64,000 nucleotides of DNA from Butyricicoccus sp. OM04-18BH (GTDB lineage Bacteria > Bacillota > Clostridia > Oscillospirales > Butyricicoccaceae): the NCBI RefSeq assembly GCF_003481705.1, contig NZ_QULN01000002.1:310001-374000 (forward strand), in the 5' to 3' direction. The position numbers and the translations under genes are program-made. How positions within the stretch are numbered: the stretch's first letter is position 1; each line of letters opens with the position of its first letter. Positions 1-9,027 of this stretch are shown here, piece by piece. The notes beneath the pieces were generated by a model. That model was not told the DNA's origin and searched no databases. It saw nothing but the letters and a program-made list of their open reading frames with translations.

Positions 1-137
1 ACCCGATCCCGGTCAAGAAGGCAATGGAGCTGCTCGGCTGGAAGGTCGGCGATCTCCGTCTGCCGCTCGTTGAGCCGAGCGAGGAGCACATTGCCTACAT
101 CAAGCGCGAGCTTGAGAACGCAGGCTGCAAAATCTAA
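1..137 (+). CDS. dapA: 4-hydroxy-tetrahydrodipicolinate synthase, 3' end
   Basis: Only the last 44 codons are present, read in the frame starting at base 3 and ending at TAA 135-137. The tail contains LRLPLVEPSEEH, which fits the C-terminus of DapA, the enzyme that condenses pyruvate with aspartate semialdehyde. The assignment rests on this tail and on dapB (next step of the lysine/diaminopimelate pathway) following 45 bases downstream on the same strand. The catalytic part lies outside the window. Confidence 0.8.
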   Translation, partial: PIPVKKAMELLGWKVGDLRLPLVEPSEEHIAYIKRELENAGCKI

Positions 138-182
138 AACAGGCGTTTTTCCCTGCATAAACAGATAGGAGAACAGATAAAG

Positions 183-944
183 ATGTTGAAAATCGCGCTT
201 TCCGGCTGCAGCGGCCGCATGGGACGAGTCATCAGCGACATTGTTTCCGGCCGTGACGGCATGGAGATCGTTGCGGGTTTTGATCTCCGCACGGAGCAGT
301 ACGCCGATTTCCCGGTTTACAAGGATTTCGCGGAATTTCAGGGTGACTGCGATGTTGTGATCGATTTTTCGAACGCTGCACTGACCGAGAACCTCCTCGA
401 CTACTGCGAAGCACGCCGTCTGCCGGTCGTTATCTGCACGACCGGCCACAGCGCCGAGCAGCTCGACCGCATCCGTGCCGCGTCCGCCTCCATTCCGATA
501 TTCCGTTCGGGCAATATGTCCATCGGCATCAACCTGATGAGCGAGCTGCTCAAGAAGTCCGCGTCCGTCCTTGGCGACAAGTACGACGTTGAGATCATCG
601 AGAAGCACCACAATCAGAAGCTCGACGCGCCGTCCGGCACGGCGATCATGCTCGCAGACGCAGTCGCCTCCGCCCTGCCCTACAAGGCTGAATATGTCTA
701 CGACCGCCACGAGCGCCGCGAAAAGCGTCCAGCGCACGAAATCGGTATCTCCGCGATCCGCGGCGGCACGATTGTCGGCGAGCACAGCGTGCTGTTCTGC
801 GGCCGCGACGAGATCATCGAGATCAAGCACACCGCGCTTTCCCGTGAGGTTTTCGCGGTTGGCGCTGTCGATGCAGCCGAGTACATGGCGACCCGCAAAC
901 AGTCCGGTATGTATGATATGAACGACGTTATCGCGTCCAGATAA
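183..944 (+). CDS. dapB: 4-hydroxy-tetrahydrodipicolinate reductase
   Basis: This 253-residue protein makes tetrahydrodipicolinate from the DapA product in the cytoplasm, supplying lysine and peptidoglycan diaminopimelate. The N-terminus has the nucleotide-binding GCSGRMGR loop (residues 8-15). The middle has the catalytic EKHHNQKLDAPSGTA motif with the family's His-His pair and substrate-binding Lys. Length is normal for DapB. It directly follows dapA and is probably cotranscribed with it. A strong hairpin terminator follows the stop codon. Confidence 0.97.
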   Translation: MLKIALSGCSGRMGRVISDIVSGRDGMEIVAGFDLRTEQYADFPVYKDFAEFQGDCDVVIDFSNAALTENLLDYCEARRLPVVICTTGHSAEQLDRIRAASASIPIFRSGNMSIGINLMSELLKKSASVLGDKYDVEIIEKHHNQKLDAPSGTAIMLADAVASALPYKAEYVYDRHERREKRPAHEIGISAIRGGTIVGEHSVLFCGRDEIIEIKHTALSREVFAVGAVDAAEYMATRKQSGMYDMNDVIASR

Positions 945-947
945 ACA

Positions 948-990
948 AAAACCATGCGCCCCTTCGTTCGGGAGCGCATGGTTTTCTTTT
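948..990 (+). terminator. Intrinsic terminator of dapAB
   Basis: The arms AAACCATGCGC and GCGCATGGTTT form a long stem closed by a short loop, followed by TTTTCTTTT. It starts four bases after the dapB stop. Confidence 0.85.
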
Positions 991-995
991 GCAGC

Positions 996-1041
996 AAAAA
1001 GGCATATCCGAGAGTTTTCCTCGTCGGATATGCCTCTTTTC
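996..1041 (-). terminator. Intrinsic terminator of the metF-metH operon
   Basis: The arms GGCATATCCGA and TCGGATATGCC flank an 11-base loop. Read leftwards the stem is followed by a T run (A run at 996-1000 on the plus strand). It lies just past the metH stop codon. Confidence 0.8.
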
Positions 1042-1044
1042 TGT

Positions 1045-3420
1045 TTATACGCCGAAAACGCTGTCCGCAAAGTGAACAGTCGCCATCGCGTCCTTCGCGT
1101 AGCAGTCCGCACCGATGGAGTCCGCATATTCTTGCGTCAGCACCGCGCCGCCGACGACAACCTTGGTGTCCGGCTTTTTCTCACGCAGCTGCCTGATGGT
1201 CTCCTCCATGCTGACAACGGTTGTCGTCATCAGCGCACTCAGACCGACCACCTTGATATCCTCCCTGATGGCGGTGTCTACGATCACCTCGGGCGGAACG
1301 TCCTTGCCGAGGTCGAGGACCTGATAAGCGTAGTTTTCAAGCAGGACCTTGACGATATTTTTGCCGATGTCGTGGATGTCGCCCTTGACCGTCGCGAGGA
1401 TGATCTTGCCCTTGGTCTGCTGATCCTCACCCTTCATCGCTTCCTTGACGATCTCGAACGCAGCCTTAGCCGCCTCCGCACTCATCAGCAGCTGCGGCAG
1501 GAATACAGTTCCCTTCTCGAAGCCCTTGCCCACGCGGTCAAGCGCCGGAATGAGCTCACCGTTTACAACATCGAGCGGCGCCGCCGTCTGAAGCATTTCC
1601 TTCGCGGCCTGCACCGCTCGCTCGCCCAGACCGCGTTCAATGCTCTCGCCGAGGGGCATTGCCGCGCCGCCCGCCGCCGCGGGAGCCGCCGAAGTCGCTG
1701 GCTGATTGCCGTAGGCGGCGATATAGCCTGCGCACTGCTCATCGAGGTTCGCGAGCGCGAGGTACGCGCGATAAGAGCGCATCATCGCATCCATGTTCGG
1801 GTTGATGATGGCGCAGGATAGGCCGCTCTGGAGCGCCATGGTGAAAAAGTTCGAGTTGACGATTTCGCGCTGCGGCAGACCGAACGAAATGTTCGAAACG
1901 CCAAGGATGGAGTGACCATGCAGCTCGTCGCGCACGCGGCGCAGGGTTTCGAGCGTAACGAGTGCCGAGCCGCTGTCCGAAGAAATCGTCATGGCAAGGC
2001 CGTCAATTACAATATCCTCGTGCGGAATACCGTACTTTTCGGCGGTGTCGTAGATTTTCTTTGCCACCTGAATGCGTCCCTCGGCAGTCGCCGGAATGCC
2101 GTTTTCATCGAGCGCCAGACCAACCACAACGCCGCCGTACTTGCGCACGAGCGGAAAGACCGCTTCCATGCTCTCCATCTTGCCGCTGACCGAGTTGATC
2201 ATCGGCTTGCCGTTATACAGACGCATGCCGCGTTCCATTGCCTCGGTGTTCGAGGTGTCGATCTGGAGCGGCAGGGCAATAACGCTCTGAAGGCGCGTCA
2301 CGACGCGCTCCATCATGAGCGGCTCGTCAATTTCCGGCAGGCCAACGTTGACATCAAGGATATGTGCGCCGCTGTCCTCCTGCGCCATGCCCTCACCAAG
2401 GATGTACTCGATGTTGTTCTCGCGCAGCGCCGCCTTGAACTTGCTCTTGCCGGTCGGGTTGATGCGCTCGCCGATGATGACCGGCTTCGGGCCGATCTCG
2501 ACTGTCTGCGAGAACGACGAAACCACCGTTCTGTGCTTGGGAACCGGCGCGGCGAACGGCTTTTTGCGGCACACCTCGATCATTTTACTGATGTGCGCCG
2601 GTGTCGTGCCGCAGCAGCCGCCGAGCGCGTGCACGCCCATGCCGGCAATCTCTCCCATGAGAGTCGCAAACTCCTCTGCGTCGATATCGAATACCGTCGT
2701 GCCGTTTTCGCTGCGCGGCAGACCGGCATTCGGATTGACAACGATCGGAAGAGAGGAAACCTCGGTCAGGCGCTTGATGATCGGCTTCATCTGTACCGGG
2801 CCAAGGCCGCAGTTGACGCCGAGCGCGTCTACGCGCAGACCTTCGAGCATGGCAACGACCGAATCCACCGTGCCGCCGGTGAGCAGCTTGCCCTTTTCGT
2901 CAAAAATGGTGGTGACAACAACCGGCAGATCGCAGCTTTCCTTAGCTGCGAGCACCGCTGCCTTGGCCTCGTAGCTGTCGCTCATGGTCTCGATCAGAAC
3001 AAGGTCGGCGCCTGCCGCCGCACCGATGCGAATAGTCTCGGAAAACAGCTCGACCGCCCGCTCGAACGGCAGATCGCCCATCGGCTGGAGCAGCTTGCCG
3101 GTCGGTCCGATGTCGAGCGCAACAAAAGCCTCCTCGCGCCCTGCAAGGCTGCGCGCGGTCTTTGCATGGTTCACCGCCGCCTCGACGATCTCGCGCAGGT
3201 TGTCCGGATACTTGAGCGCATTCGCGCCGAAGGTATTGGTGTTGACGACATCACAGCCTGCCTCAAAATAGCTGCGGTTCAGCGCGATGATCTCATCCGG
3301 ATGCGACAGGTTCCACGTTTCGGGCAACTCTCCGGCCTTCAGCCCGTGCGCCTGCAGGATCGTGCCCATGCCGCCGTCAAAAAACACCCATTCTTTTCCT
3401 AAACGTTCGGTCAGTTTCAT
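1045..3420 (-). CDS. metH: Cobalamin-dependent methionine synthase, without reactivation domain
   Basis: The 791-residue protein transfers a methyl group from 5-methyltetrahydrofolate to homocysteine through cobalamin. Domain order: homocysteine/zinc domain about 1-290 (zinc cysteines at C204 and in GGCCGTTP, C269-C270), pterin-binding domain about 312-560 starting at IIGERINPTGK, a low-complexity Ala-rich linker near 573-588, and a cobalamin module about 590-791 with the DxHxxG motif (D681, H683) supplying the lower cobalt ligand. The C-terminal SAM-dependent reactivation domain of E. coli MetH (about 1200 residues) is absent; it is encoded by the next gene in the same leftward operon. Confidence 0.95.
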   Translation of the reverse strand: MKLTERLGKEWVFFDGGMGTILQAHGLKAGELPETWNLSHPDEIIALNRSYFEAGCDVVNTNTFGANALKYPDNLREIVEAAVNHAKTARSLAGREEAFVALDIGPTGKLLQPMGDLPFERAVELFSETIRIGAAAGADLVLIETMSDSYEAKAAVLAAKESCDLPVVVTTIFDEKGKLLTGGTVDSVVAMLEGLRVDALGVNCGLGPVQMKPIIKRLTEVSSLPIVVNPNAGLPRSENGTTVFDIDAEEFATLMGEIAGMGVHALGGCCGTTPAHISKMIEVCRKKPFAAPVPKHRTVVSSFSQTVEIGPKPVIIGERINPTGKSKFKAALRENNIEYILGEGMAQEDSGAHILDVNVGLPEIDEPLMMERVVTRLQSVIALPLQIDTSNTEAMERGMRLYNGKPMINSVSGKMESMEAVFPLVRKYGGVVVGLALDENGIPATAEGRIQVAKKIYDTAEKYGIPHEDIVIDGLAMTISSDSGSALVTLETLRRVRDELHGHSILGVSNISFGLPQREIVNSNFFTMALQSGLSCAIINPNMDAMMRSYRAYLALANLDEQCAGYIAAYGNQPATSAAPAAAGGAAMPLGESIERGLGERAVQAAKEMLQTAAPLDVVNGELIPALDRVGKGFEKGTVFLPQLLMSAEAAKAAFEIVKEAMKGEDQQTKGKIILATVKGDIHDIGKNIVKVLLENYAYQVLDLGKDVPPEVIVDTAIREDIKVVGLSALMTTTVVSMEETIRQLREKKPDTKVVVGGAVLTQEYADSIGADCYAKDAMATVHFADSVFGV

Positions 3421-3426
3421 TTCTCT

Positions 3427-4071
3427 TTATCTCCTGAAGTTGCAATCTGTTTTGCCGCATTCCTCGCAGCCCTTGCGATGGCAGTCCTGTTTTTCGGGCG
3501 AAAGACCGATGACCGCTGTCACCGATTTGATTGGCGCGAGCAGACAGCTTTCGGTCACGGTGAGACCGATCTTGCGCGGTGTATCGAGCAGACGGGAAAA
3601 ATCACGCTGATGCTCGATGGAAAAATCGCCGTAGCCGGGACTGAAGCGCGGACGGCAGTACAGCCCCTCCCGCTCCGCCATGTGCCGCAGCGCATCGTTC
3701 ACCTCATCGCAGCAGGTCTCGATCATGGCCGCCGCCACCGCCTGCAGAATAACAGCATCGCTCATGCGGACTGCCGAAGCGCGCGCAATCAGCCGATCTG
3801 CGCCGATGCCGAGCGTCGCCGCCATCAGGTATACTTCCGTGCAGCCCCTGAGGTTGCGCGCGAGATTCGCGCTTGTGACGGTGAGATCGCCGATCTGCAT
3901 CGTATTCTCCCCGATGAAGGGCAGCGGGAAGCGGGCGGAGATGCTTTTCGGCTGCACAGCCGTCTGAAGCTCAGCGGCACAGCGTTCGAGGCTCTCCGCT
4001 ACTGCTGCGTCCGGCTCCGCACCGTGATACCCCATGTAGCGCAGCGCTTCTCTGCGGTCAAAGGAGATCAT
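3427..4071 (-). CDS. Methionine synthase reactivation-domain protein (stand-alone)
   Basis: The 214-residue protein resembles the vitamin-B12-dependent methionine synthase activation domain, which reductively remethylates inactive cob(II)alamin using SAM. Its start overlaps the metF stop as ATGA, and metH begins six bases after its stop, so the three genes look translationally linked. It carries FIGENTMQIGDLTVTSANLA near the middle, a Cys pair in ETCCDE, and a C-terminal cysteine cluster (DCHRKGCEECGKTDC) that may bind metal. Function is inferred from operon position and family resemblance; the cysteine tail is not part of the classical domain. Confidence 0.85.
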   Translation of the reverse strand: MISFDRREALRYMGYHGAEPDAAVAESLERCAAELQTAVQPKSISARFPLPFIGENTMQIGDLTVTSANLARNLRGCTEVYLMAATLGIGADRLIARASAVRMSDAVILQAVAAAMIETCCDEVNDALRHMAEREGLYCRPRFSPGYGDFSIEHQRDFSRLLDTPRKIGLTVTESCLLAPIKSVTAVIGLSPEKQDCHRKGCEECGKTDCNFRR

Positions 4072-4928
4072 CCGAGGATCTCCGACAGGCTGGCCTGAAT
4101 ACCGGCGGCAATCTCCGGCTTGTTCATCGAGTAAACGTGGATATGGTTTACGCCGTTCGCGATCAGGTCGATGATCTGCTCGGTCGCGTAGATCACGCCC
4201 GCCTGCTTCATCGCCGCCGGGTTGTCGCCAAAGCGGTCGACAATCGCCTTGAAGCGCTCGGGCAGATAAGTACCGGACATTGAAGTGATGCGCTTGATCT
4301 GGTTGACGTTGGTTACCGGCATGATGCCTGCGATGACCGGGACCGTGATTCCCTTCTCGCGAATGCGGTACAGGAAATTATACATGATATTGTTGTCAAA
4401 GAACATCTGCGTGGTCAGAAATTCGCAGCCTGCTTCGACCTTTTCCTTCAGATGCAGAATGTCCTCGGTCTTGTTCGCCGCCTCTACATGACCCTCCGGA
4501 TAGCATGCGCCGCCGATGCAGAAATCGCCCTGTGACTTGATGTCGCGCACGAGCTCGGCTGCATAATGGTAGTCGCTGTGCGGAGCGCCGCCCTCCGGGA
4601 TGTCGCCGCGGAGCGCAAGGATGTTTTCGATACCGTTTTCCTTGTATTTCTGAACCATCTTTGCAACATGCTCACGGGTCGAGGACACGCAGGTTAGATG
4701 AGTCAGCACGGTGACGTCATACTTCTTCTTGAGGTCAGCCGCAATATTGACCGTATGCTCGCTCGTGCCGCCGCCTGCACCGTAGGTTACGCTCATGAAA
4801 TCCGGTCTCAGCGCCGCAATCTCCTGCGTTGCCCTGGCTACCGACTCATAGCTGCTGCTCGTCTTGGGCGGAAACACCTCAAAGGAGAGGGTGACCTTGT
4901 CCTGCTTCAAAAGTTCAGAAATTTTCAT
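4068..4928 (-). CDS. metF: 5,10-methylenetetrahydrofolate reductase
   Basis: This 286-residue flavoprotein reduces methylene-THF to 5-methyl-THF, the methyl donor for MetH. It shows the opening LSFEVFPPKT, the MSVTYGAGG segment, the folate/FAD loop LALRGDIP, and the TQMFFDN motif. It is the first gene of the leftward metF-activation-metH operon. Its stop overlaps the next start (ATGA). I see no riboswitch in the 130 bases upstream. Confidence 0.96.
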   Translation of the reverse strand: MKISELLKQDKVTLSFEVFPPKTSSSYESVARATQEIAALRPDFMSVTYGAGGGTSEHTVNIAADLKKKYDVTVLTHLTCVSSTREHVAKMVQKYKENGIENILALRGDIPEGGAPHSDYHYAAELVRDIKSQGDFCIGGACYPEGHVEAANKTEDILHLKEKVEAGCEFLTTQMFFDNNIMYNFLYRIREKGITVPVIAGIMPVTNVNQIKRITSMSGTYLPERFKAIVDRFGDNPAAMKQAGVIYATEQIIDLIANGVNHIHVYSMNKPEIAAGIQASLSEILG

Positions 4929-5031
4929 ATCCTGTATCTCCTACATAATCGCTCTGTTATTGTCGTATAATTTTTCGGCATTATGATTTATTATAACACG
5001 CCGCCCCCTTTATTTCCATACAAAAATGCGC

Positions 5032-5037
5032 TATAAT
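5032..5037 (+). promoter_or_regulatory. -10 box for the radical SAM-thiD operon
   Basis: TATAAT lies 27 bases before the start codon, preceded by GC as in several promoters of this window. The -35 region is weak (TTTATT at 17 bp spacing). The ribosome site GGAGGG is at 5048-5053. Confidence 0.55.
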
Positions 5038-5064
5038 ATATCTTAATGGAGGGAACGAATTTTG

Positions 5065-5970
5065 ATGAGTCTGCTGGAAAACTGCAAGCTCTGTCCGCGC
5101 GCCTGCGGTGCGGACAGGACGAAAACGCGCGGCGTCTGCGGTGCAGGCGCTTGCATCGAAGCAGCGCGCGCATCGCTGCATCTGTGGGAGGAGCCGGTCA
5201 TTTCGGGAGCAAACGGCTCCGGAACGGTATTTTTCTCACACTGCTCGCTTGGCTGCGTATTCTGCCAGAATCGTGCCATCAGCCGCAGAGAGGCCGCAGG
5301 CCGAATGATTACAGAGGAAAGTCTCGCCGCCACCTTTCTCTCGCTTCAGCGCAAAGGCGCCGCCAACATCAATCTCGTTACAGGTGCACACTATGTGCCG
5401 CAGATCATCCGCGCGCTCACGCTTGCCCGGAACGAAGGCCTTACCCTCCCTGTCGTTTACAACTCGAGCGGCTACGAATGTATCGAGACGCTGCACCTGC
5501 TCGACGGACAGATCGACATTTATCTGCCCGACTACAAGTATTACAGCAGCTACTACGCCGGCCTCTACTCGCATGCACAGGATTACCGCGATTTCGCGGT
5601 TCCTGCCATCGATGAAATGGTGCGTCAGACCGGTGCGCCGCAATTTGATGAAAACGGCATGCTGACGCGCGGCACGGTCATCCGTCACCTCATGCTGCCC
5701 GGTCTCGGCGGCGACACCTCGCAGATACTGCGTGATATTGCTGTGCGCTGGGGAAACCGCGTGCTCGTCAGCCTCATGCGGCAGTACACCCCCTTTGATA
5801 TGGGCGAATATCCCGAGCTCGACCGGACGATCACCGCCGAAGAATACGAAACAGCCTGCGGAGAGTTCCGTGAGCTCGGTCTTGGCGGCTTCTTTCAGCA
5901 GGACGAGTCGATCAGCGAGAGCTTTATTCCTGCCTTTGATGGCAGCGGACTGGAGGAAACAGAACAATGA
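5065..5970 (+). CDS. PflA-like radical SAM protein
   Basis: The 301-residue protein has the radical-SAM CxxxCxxC cluster in CSLGCVFCQN, an N-terminal cysteine motif (CKLCPRACGADR, with a second pair in VCGAGAC), and glycine-rich strands typical of pyruvate-formate-lyase-activating-enzyme relatives (COG1313 type). This class probably installs a glycyl radical or performs another SAM-radical reaction; no partner glycyl-radical enzyme is adjacent, so the substrate is unknown. A TTG three bases earlier (5062) is an alternative start at better spacing from the GGAGGG site. The stop overlaps thiD (ATGA). Confidence 0.85.
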   Translation: MSLLENCKLCPRACGADRTKTRGVCGAGACIEAARASLHLWEEPVISGANGSGTVFFSHCSLGCVFCQNRAISRREAAGRMITEESLAATFLSLQRKGAANINLVTGAHYVPQIIRALTLARNEGLTLPVVYNSSGYECIETLHLLDGQIDIYLPDYKYYSSYYAGLYSHAQDYRDFAVPAIDEMVRQTGAPQFDENGMLTRGTVIRHLMLPGLGGDTSQILRDIAVRWGNRVLVSLMRQYTPFDMGEYPELDRTITAEEYETACGEFRELGLGGFFQQDESISESFIPAFDGSGLEETEQ

Positions 5971-6749
5971 AAAATGTACTCAGCATTGCAGGGACCGACC
6001 CGACGGGCGGTGCGGGCATTCAGACCGACCTCAAGACCTTCGAGGCACACGGGGTATACGGCATGGCGGTCATCTCTGCTGTCGTCGCACAGAACACCTT
6101 TCATGTGACCGGCATGCAGGCTGTGCCGGCCGATCTCGTGGGCAGGCAGATCGACTGCGTTTTCGAGGACATCCGCCCGGATGCGGTCAAGATCGGCATG
6201 CTGTACGATAAGGAGATCATACATAAGACCGCAGAGTGTCTGCGTGCGCATCACGCGAAAAATATCGTGCTCGATCCGGTCATGATGTCATCGAGCGGTC
6301 AGACGCTGCTGCGCCGGGACGCCGCCGAAACGCTCATCCGTGAGCTTTTCCCGCTCTGCACGCTCGTCACGCCGAATCTGCACGAGGCCGCCGCCATCTG
6401 CGGCCACGAGATCACTGACCGAGACGGCATGGAGCAGGCAGCAAAGGAAATCGCAGCGCAAACCGGCGGCGCTGTGCTCGTCAAGGGCGGGCACCTTGCC
6501 GACTGTGCAGATGACCTGCTGTTTGACGGTGAGACCTGTCACTGGTTTCCCTCGCCGCGCATCGACAACCCCAACACACACGGCACCGGCTGCACGCTGT
6601 CCTCCGCGATCGCCTGCAACCTCGCCGAGGGACATTCTCTTGCGACGAGTGTCCGCCGCGCCAAGCAGTATCTCACCGCCTGCATCGCCTATGGTCTCGA
6701 CCTCGGTCGCGGCTCCGGTCCGCTCCAGCACAAGGTCAGCTGGGAATAA
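5967..6749 (+). CDS. thiD: Hydroxymethylpyrimidine / phosphomethylpyrimidine kinase
   Basis: The 260-residue ribokinase-fold enzyme phosphorylates HMP and HMP-P for thiamine synthesis. Evidence: the opening LSIAGTDPTGGAGIQTDLKT, the DPVMMSSSGQ substrate loop, LVTPNLHEA, and the anion-hole motif THGTGCTLSSAIA with its catalytic Asp region. Length is typical. It overlaps the radical SAM gene by four bases. thiE lies 3.4 kb away on the other strand; no TPP riboswitch is seen upstream of either. Confidence 0.95.
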   Translation: MKNVLSIAGTDPTGGAGIQTDLKTFEAHGVYGMAVISAVVAQNTFHVTGMQAVPADLVGRQIDCVFEDIRPDAVKIGMLYDKEIIHKTAECLRAHHAKNIVLDPVMMSSSGQTLLRRDAAETLIRELFPLCTLVTPNLHEAAAICGHEITDRDGMEQAAKEIAAQTGGAVLVKGGHLADCADDLLFDGETCHWFPSPRIDNPNTHGTGCTLSSAIACNLAEGHSLATSVRRAKQYLTACIAYGLDLGRGSGPLQHKVSWE

Positions 6750-6756
6750 TTTCAGA

Positions 6757-6811
6757 AAAACAGCAGTCCTCCGTTCCGGCAGTCAAACCGGCGGAGGACT
6801 GTTTTCTGTTA
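6757..6811. terminator. Bidirectional terminator between thiD and the WYL regulator
   Basis: The arms CAGTCCTCCG and CGGAGGACTG are flanked by AAAAA on the left and TTTTCTGTT on the right, so the hairpin can end transcription from both converging genes. Confidence 0.8.
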
Positions 6812-7819
6812 TTCTTCCAGCTGTTCCAGCAGCAGCTTTCGAAATCCGTCACAGACGTGCTGCGGCGCAACGATGCGCACCGCGCCGTTCAGGCCGACGA
6901 CCCACGCATAAAACTGCGGACTGACCGCAACGGTCACACTCGCAAAGAAATGTGTGCTGTCGTCCGGCTGCACCATGAGCTCGGAGCCGAACCGGTCGCG
7001 CAGAATGTTGATGGCATCCTTGCGGCAGCGCAGACGCACGATCTCCTCGTGTCCGGAAAACATGCCGAACATCTTGCGCGCATACGCTGCCGGGCTGAAG
7101 CTGCCGCGGAAATGCTGCGCACCCTCGCGTTTTTCTTCAGTCAGCTGAATGTTCTCCATCTTGTCAACGCGGTAGTTGCGGATACGCGAGCCTTCCGGCG
7201 CAGATGGGTCGTAGGCGATGAGATAATAATTTTCGTTGTCCCATGTCAGCGCCCATGGGCTGACGCAGTAATATGCGCCGTCATGGCGGTAATTTCGGTA
7301 GATTTTATCCCGGCGTGTAAAATCGAGCGCCCAGTTGAAATACAGAAATCGAATTTTTACGCCACTCGACACCGCGCGGTGCAGGGCGTCGATATTGTAG
7401 TAGATCCTCTCATCTATGTTTTTCAGACGGTCGCTGACATAGACCTGGCGCTGAAGCTGACGCGCTTCTTCCCTGCTTGCAAGAGACTCGATCTTGCCGA
7501 TCAGCTCGCGGCTTTTCTTTTCTGTGATAAACCGTGAGCACTGGATCGCGTCTACGAGCAGCTTGAGCTCGGGGAGTTCGAACTCGCGTGAGGAAACGCT
7601 GTAGCCGCCGCCCGGACCGCGCTGGAGAAAAATATCCATGCCATAGTCCTGCAGGGCCGCCACATCTGCATAGATCGTCTTTCGGTCGGCATTGATACCC
7701 AGCTGTTCCAGCCTGGAGACCAGCTGTTCTGCATTCAGGTGATGAGTATCGTCGGTCTCTTCGAGCAGGATTCGCCGCAGGTAAAGGAGCTTCAGCTTCT
7801 GGTTCGAGCTTTTCGGCAT
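6809..7819 (-). CDS. WYL-domain transcriptional regulator
   Basis: The 336-residue protein has an N-terminal winged helix-turn-helix (about 8-65, with RKTIYADVAALQDYG as recognition region) and a WYL ligand-sensing domain (about 140-230, with IRFLYFNW, SPWALTWDNENYYLIAYD and RNYRVDKM). Such proteins are usually repressors or activators sensing nucleotides or stress signals. The start was placed at MPKSSNQ rather than the longer upstream frame because a good promoter lies between the two. The ligand and targets are unknown; the divergent xer-pfkB operon is the obvious candidate neighbour. Confidence 0.85.
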   Translation of the reverse strand: MPKSSNQKLKLLYLRRILLEETDDTHHLNAEQLVSRLEQLGINADRKTIYADVAALQDYGMDIFLQRGPGGGYSVSSREFELPELKLLVDAIQCSRFITEKKSRELIGKIESLASREEARQLQRQVYVSDRLKNIDERIYYNIDALHRAVSSGVKIRFLYFNWALDFTRRDKIYRNYRHDGAYYCVSPWALTWDNENYYLIAYDPSAPEGSRIRNYRVDKMENIQLTEEKREGAQHFRGSFSPAAYARKMFGMFSGHEEIVRLRCRKDAINILRDRFGSELMVQPDDSTHFFASVTVAVSPQFYAWVVGLNGAVRIVAPQHVCDGFRKLLLEQLEE

Positions 7820-7856
7820 GAAAGCGCGCCTTCTTTCCGGGTGTTTTATTGGACTT

Positions 7857-7885
7857 ATTATACCGCTGCGCGCGTGAACAATCAA
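7857..7885 (-). promoter_or_regulatory. Promoter of the WYL regulator
   Basis: On the minus strand, TTGATT (7885-7880) and TATAAT (7862-7857) are separated by 17 bp, about 38 bases before the chosen start. Confidence 0.7.
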
Positions 7886-7962
7886 TAAGTTCTCGAAATC
7901 CCGCAGGCTTTGTGCTATACTTATTTTGAAATGATATGCCCCATACAAAGGAGGTTTTCCGC

Positions 7963-9027
7963 ATGGAGCGACCGATGTCCGAATACGCCGCCGATGCGCC
8001 GCGCATCCTGCGCGATTTTCTGACCTATATTTCGACCATCCAGGGCAAGTCCGCCAAGACCGCCCACGAATATTATCTCGATCTGCGGCTATTCCTGCGT
8101 GTGCTCAAGCACAACAAGGGTCTCGTGCCGCGCGAGCTGCCGATCGACCGCATTGCCATCGACGATGTCGACATTGACTTTCTCAAAACCGTGACGCTGA
8201 GCGATGCCTATGATTATCTGGAATACATGTCCGGCGAGCGCCCCACGCAGCAGAACAGCCCGGATACCGAGTTCGGCCTGAGTGTAAATTCGCGCGCGCG
8301 CAAGGTCTCCGCGATCCGCGCATTCTTTCGCTATTTGACTGACAAAAAGCATATGCTCGAGACCAATCCGATGGCAAGCCTCGAGTCCCCGACCATCCGC
8401 AAAACGCTCCCGGTCTATCTCACCGCCGATGACAGCGTAAAGCTGCTCGAAGCCGTGCAGGGCGAATACGCCGAGCGCGATTACTGTATTCTGACGCTGT
8501 TTCTCAACTGCGGCCTGCGTGTATCCGAGCTCGTCGGTCTCAATCTTACCGACTTTCAGCGTGATACCGTGCGCGTCACCGGCAAGGGCGGCAAGGAGCG
8601 CACGGTTTATCTGAACGAGGCCTGCGCCGACGCGATCAACCAGTACCTGCCGCACCGCCTCCGTCCGCACGATAGGGATAAAAACGCGCTGTTCATCAGC
8701 CGCAACCGCAACCGCATCAGTGTCCAGACGGTGAAATGGCTTGTCAAGAAATACGTCGGTCAGGCCGGTCTTAACACGCATAAATATTCCGCACACAAGC
8801 TGCGCCACACCGCCGCGACACTCATGTATCAGAACGGCGTTGACATCCGCACGCTCCAAACCATTCTGGGGCACACAAGCGTCAGCACGACCATGATCTA
8901 TACCCATATCGAGGACAGCAGCCTGCGCGAGGCTGCGCAGAAAAATCCGCTCGCATCCGTTCGCCCTCATCGTCAGAACGGCGGGAAGGCTGCTTCAGAA
9001 CAGGAGGAAACCCATGAAGATACTTAA
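7963..9027 (+). CDS. Tyrosine recombinase, Xer type
   Basis: The 354-residue protein has an N-terminal SAM-like DNA-binding domain (about 10-125) and a C-terminal catalytic domain. Catalytic residues are visible: Arg in CGLRVSELVGL, Lys in GKGGKER, His-x-x-Arg in HKLRHTAA, His in LGHTS, and nucleophile Tyr in MIYTHIED. Length and motif order fit chromosomal XerC/XerD dimer-resolution recombinases rather than phage integrases, and no att duplication or cargo is seen nearby. The start follows an AAAGGAGG site at 7947-7954. A TATACT -10 box is at 7916-7921. The end overlaps the next gene by 14 bases. Confidence 0.9.
   Translation: MERPMSEYAADAPRILRDFLTYISTIQGKSAKTAHEYYLDLRLFLRVLKHNKGLVPRELPIDRIAIDDVDIDFLKTVTLSDAYDYLEYMSGERPTQQNSPDTEFGLSVNSRARKVSAIRAFFRYLTDKKHMLETNPMASLESPTIRKTLPVYLTADDSVKLLEAVQGEYAERDYCILTLFLNCGLRVSELVGLNLTDFQRDTVRVTGKGGKERTVYLNEACADAINQYLPHRLRPHDRDKNALFISRNRNRISVQTVKWLVKKYVGQAGLNTHKYSAHKLRHTAATLMYQNGVDIRTLQTILGHTSVSTTMIYTHIEDSSLREAAQKNPLASVRPHRQNGGKAASEQEETHEDT

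Noticed and set aside
1912..3402. 496-codon frame opposite metH
   Set aside because: Shadow of metH, with no start signal and no family resemblance.
7963..9027. Tyrosine recombinase as sign of a second mobile element
   Set aside because: It looks like a chromosomal Xer protein, its neighbours are housekeeping genes, and no flanking repeats were found.
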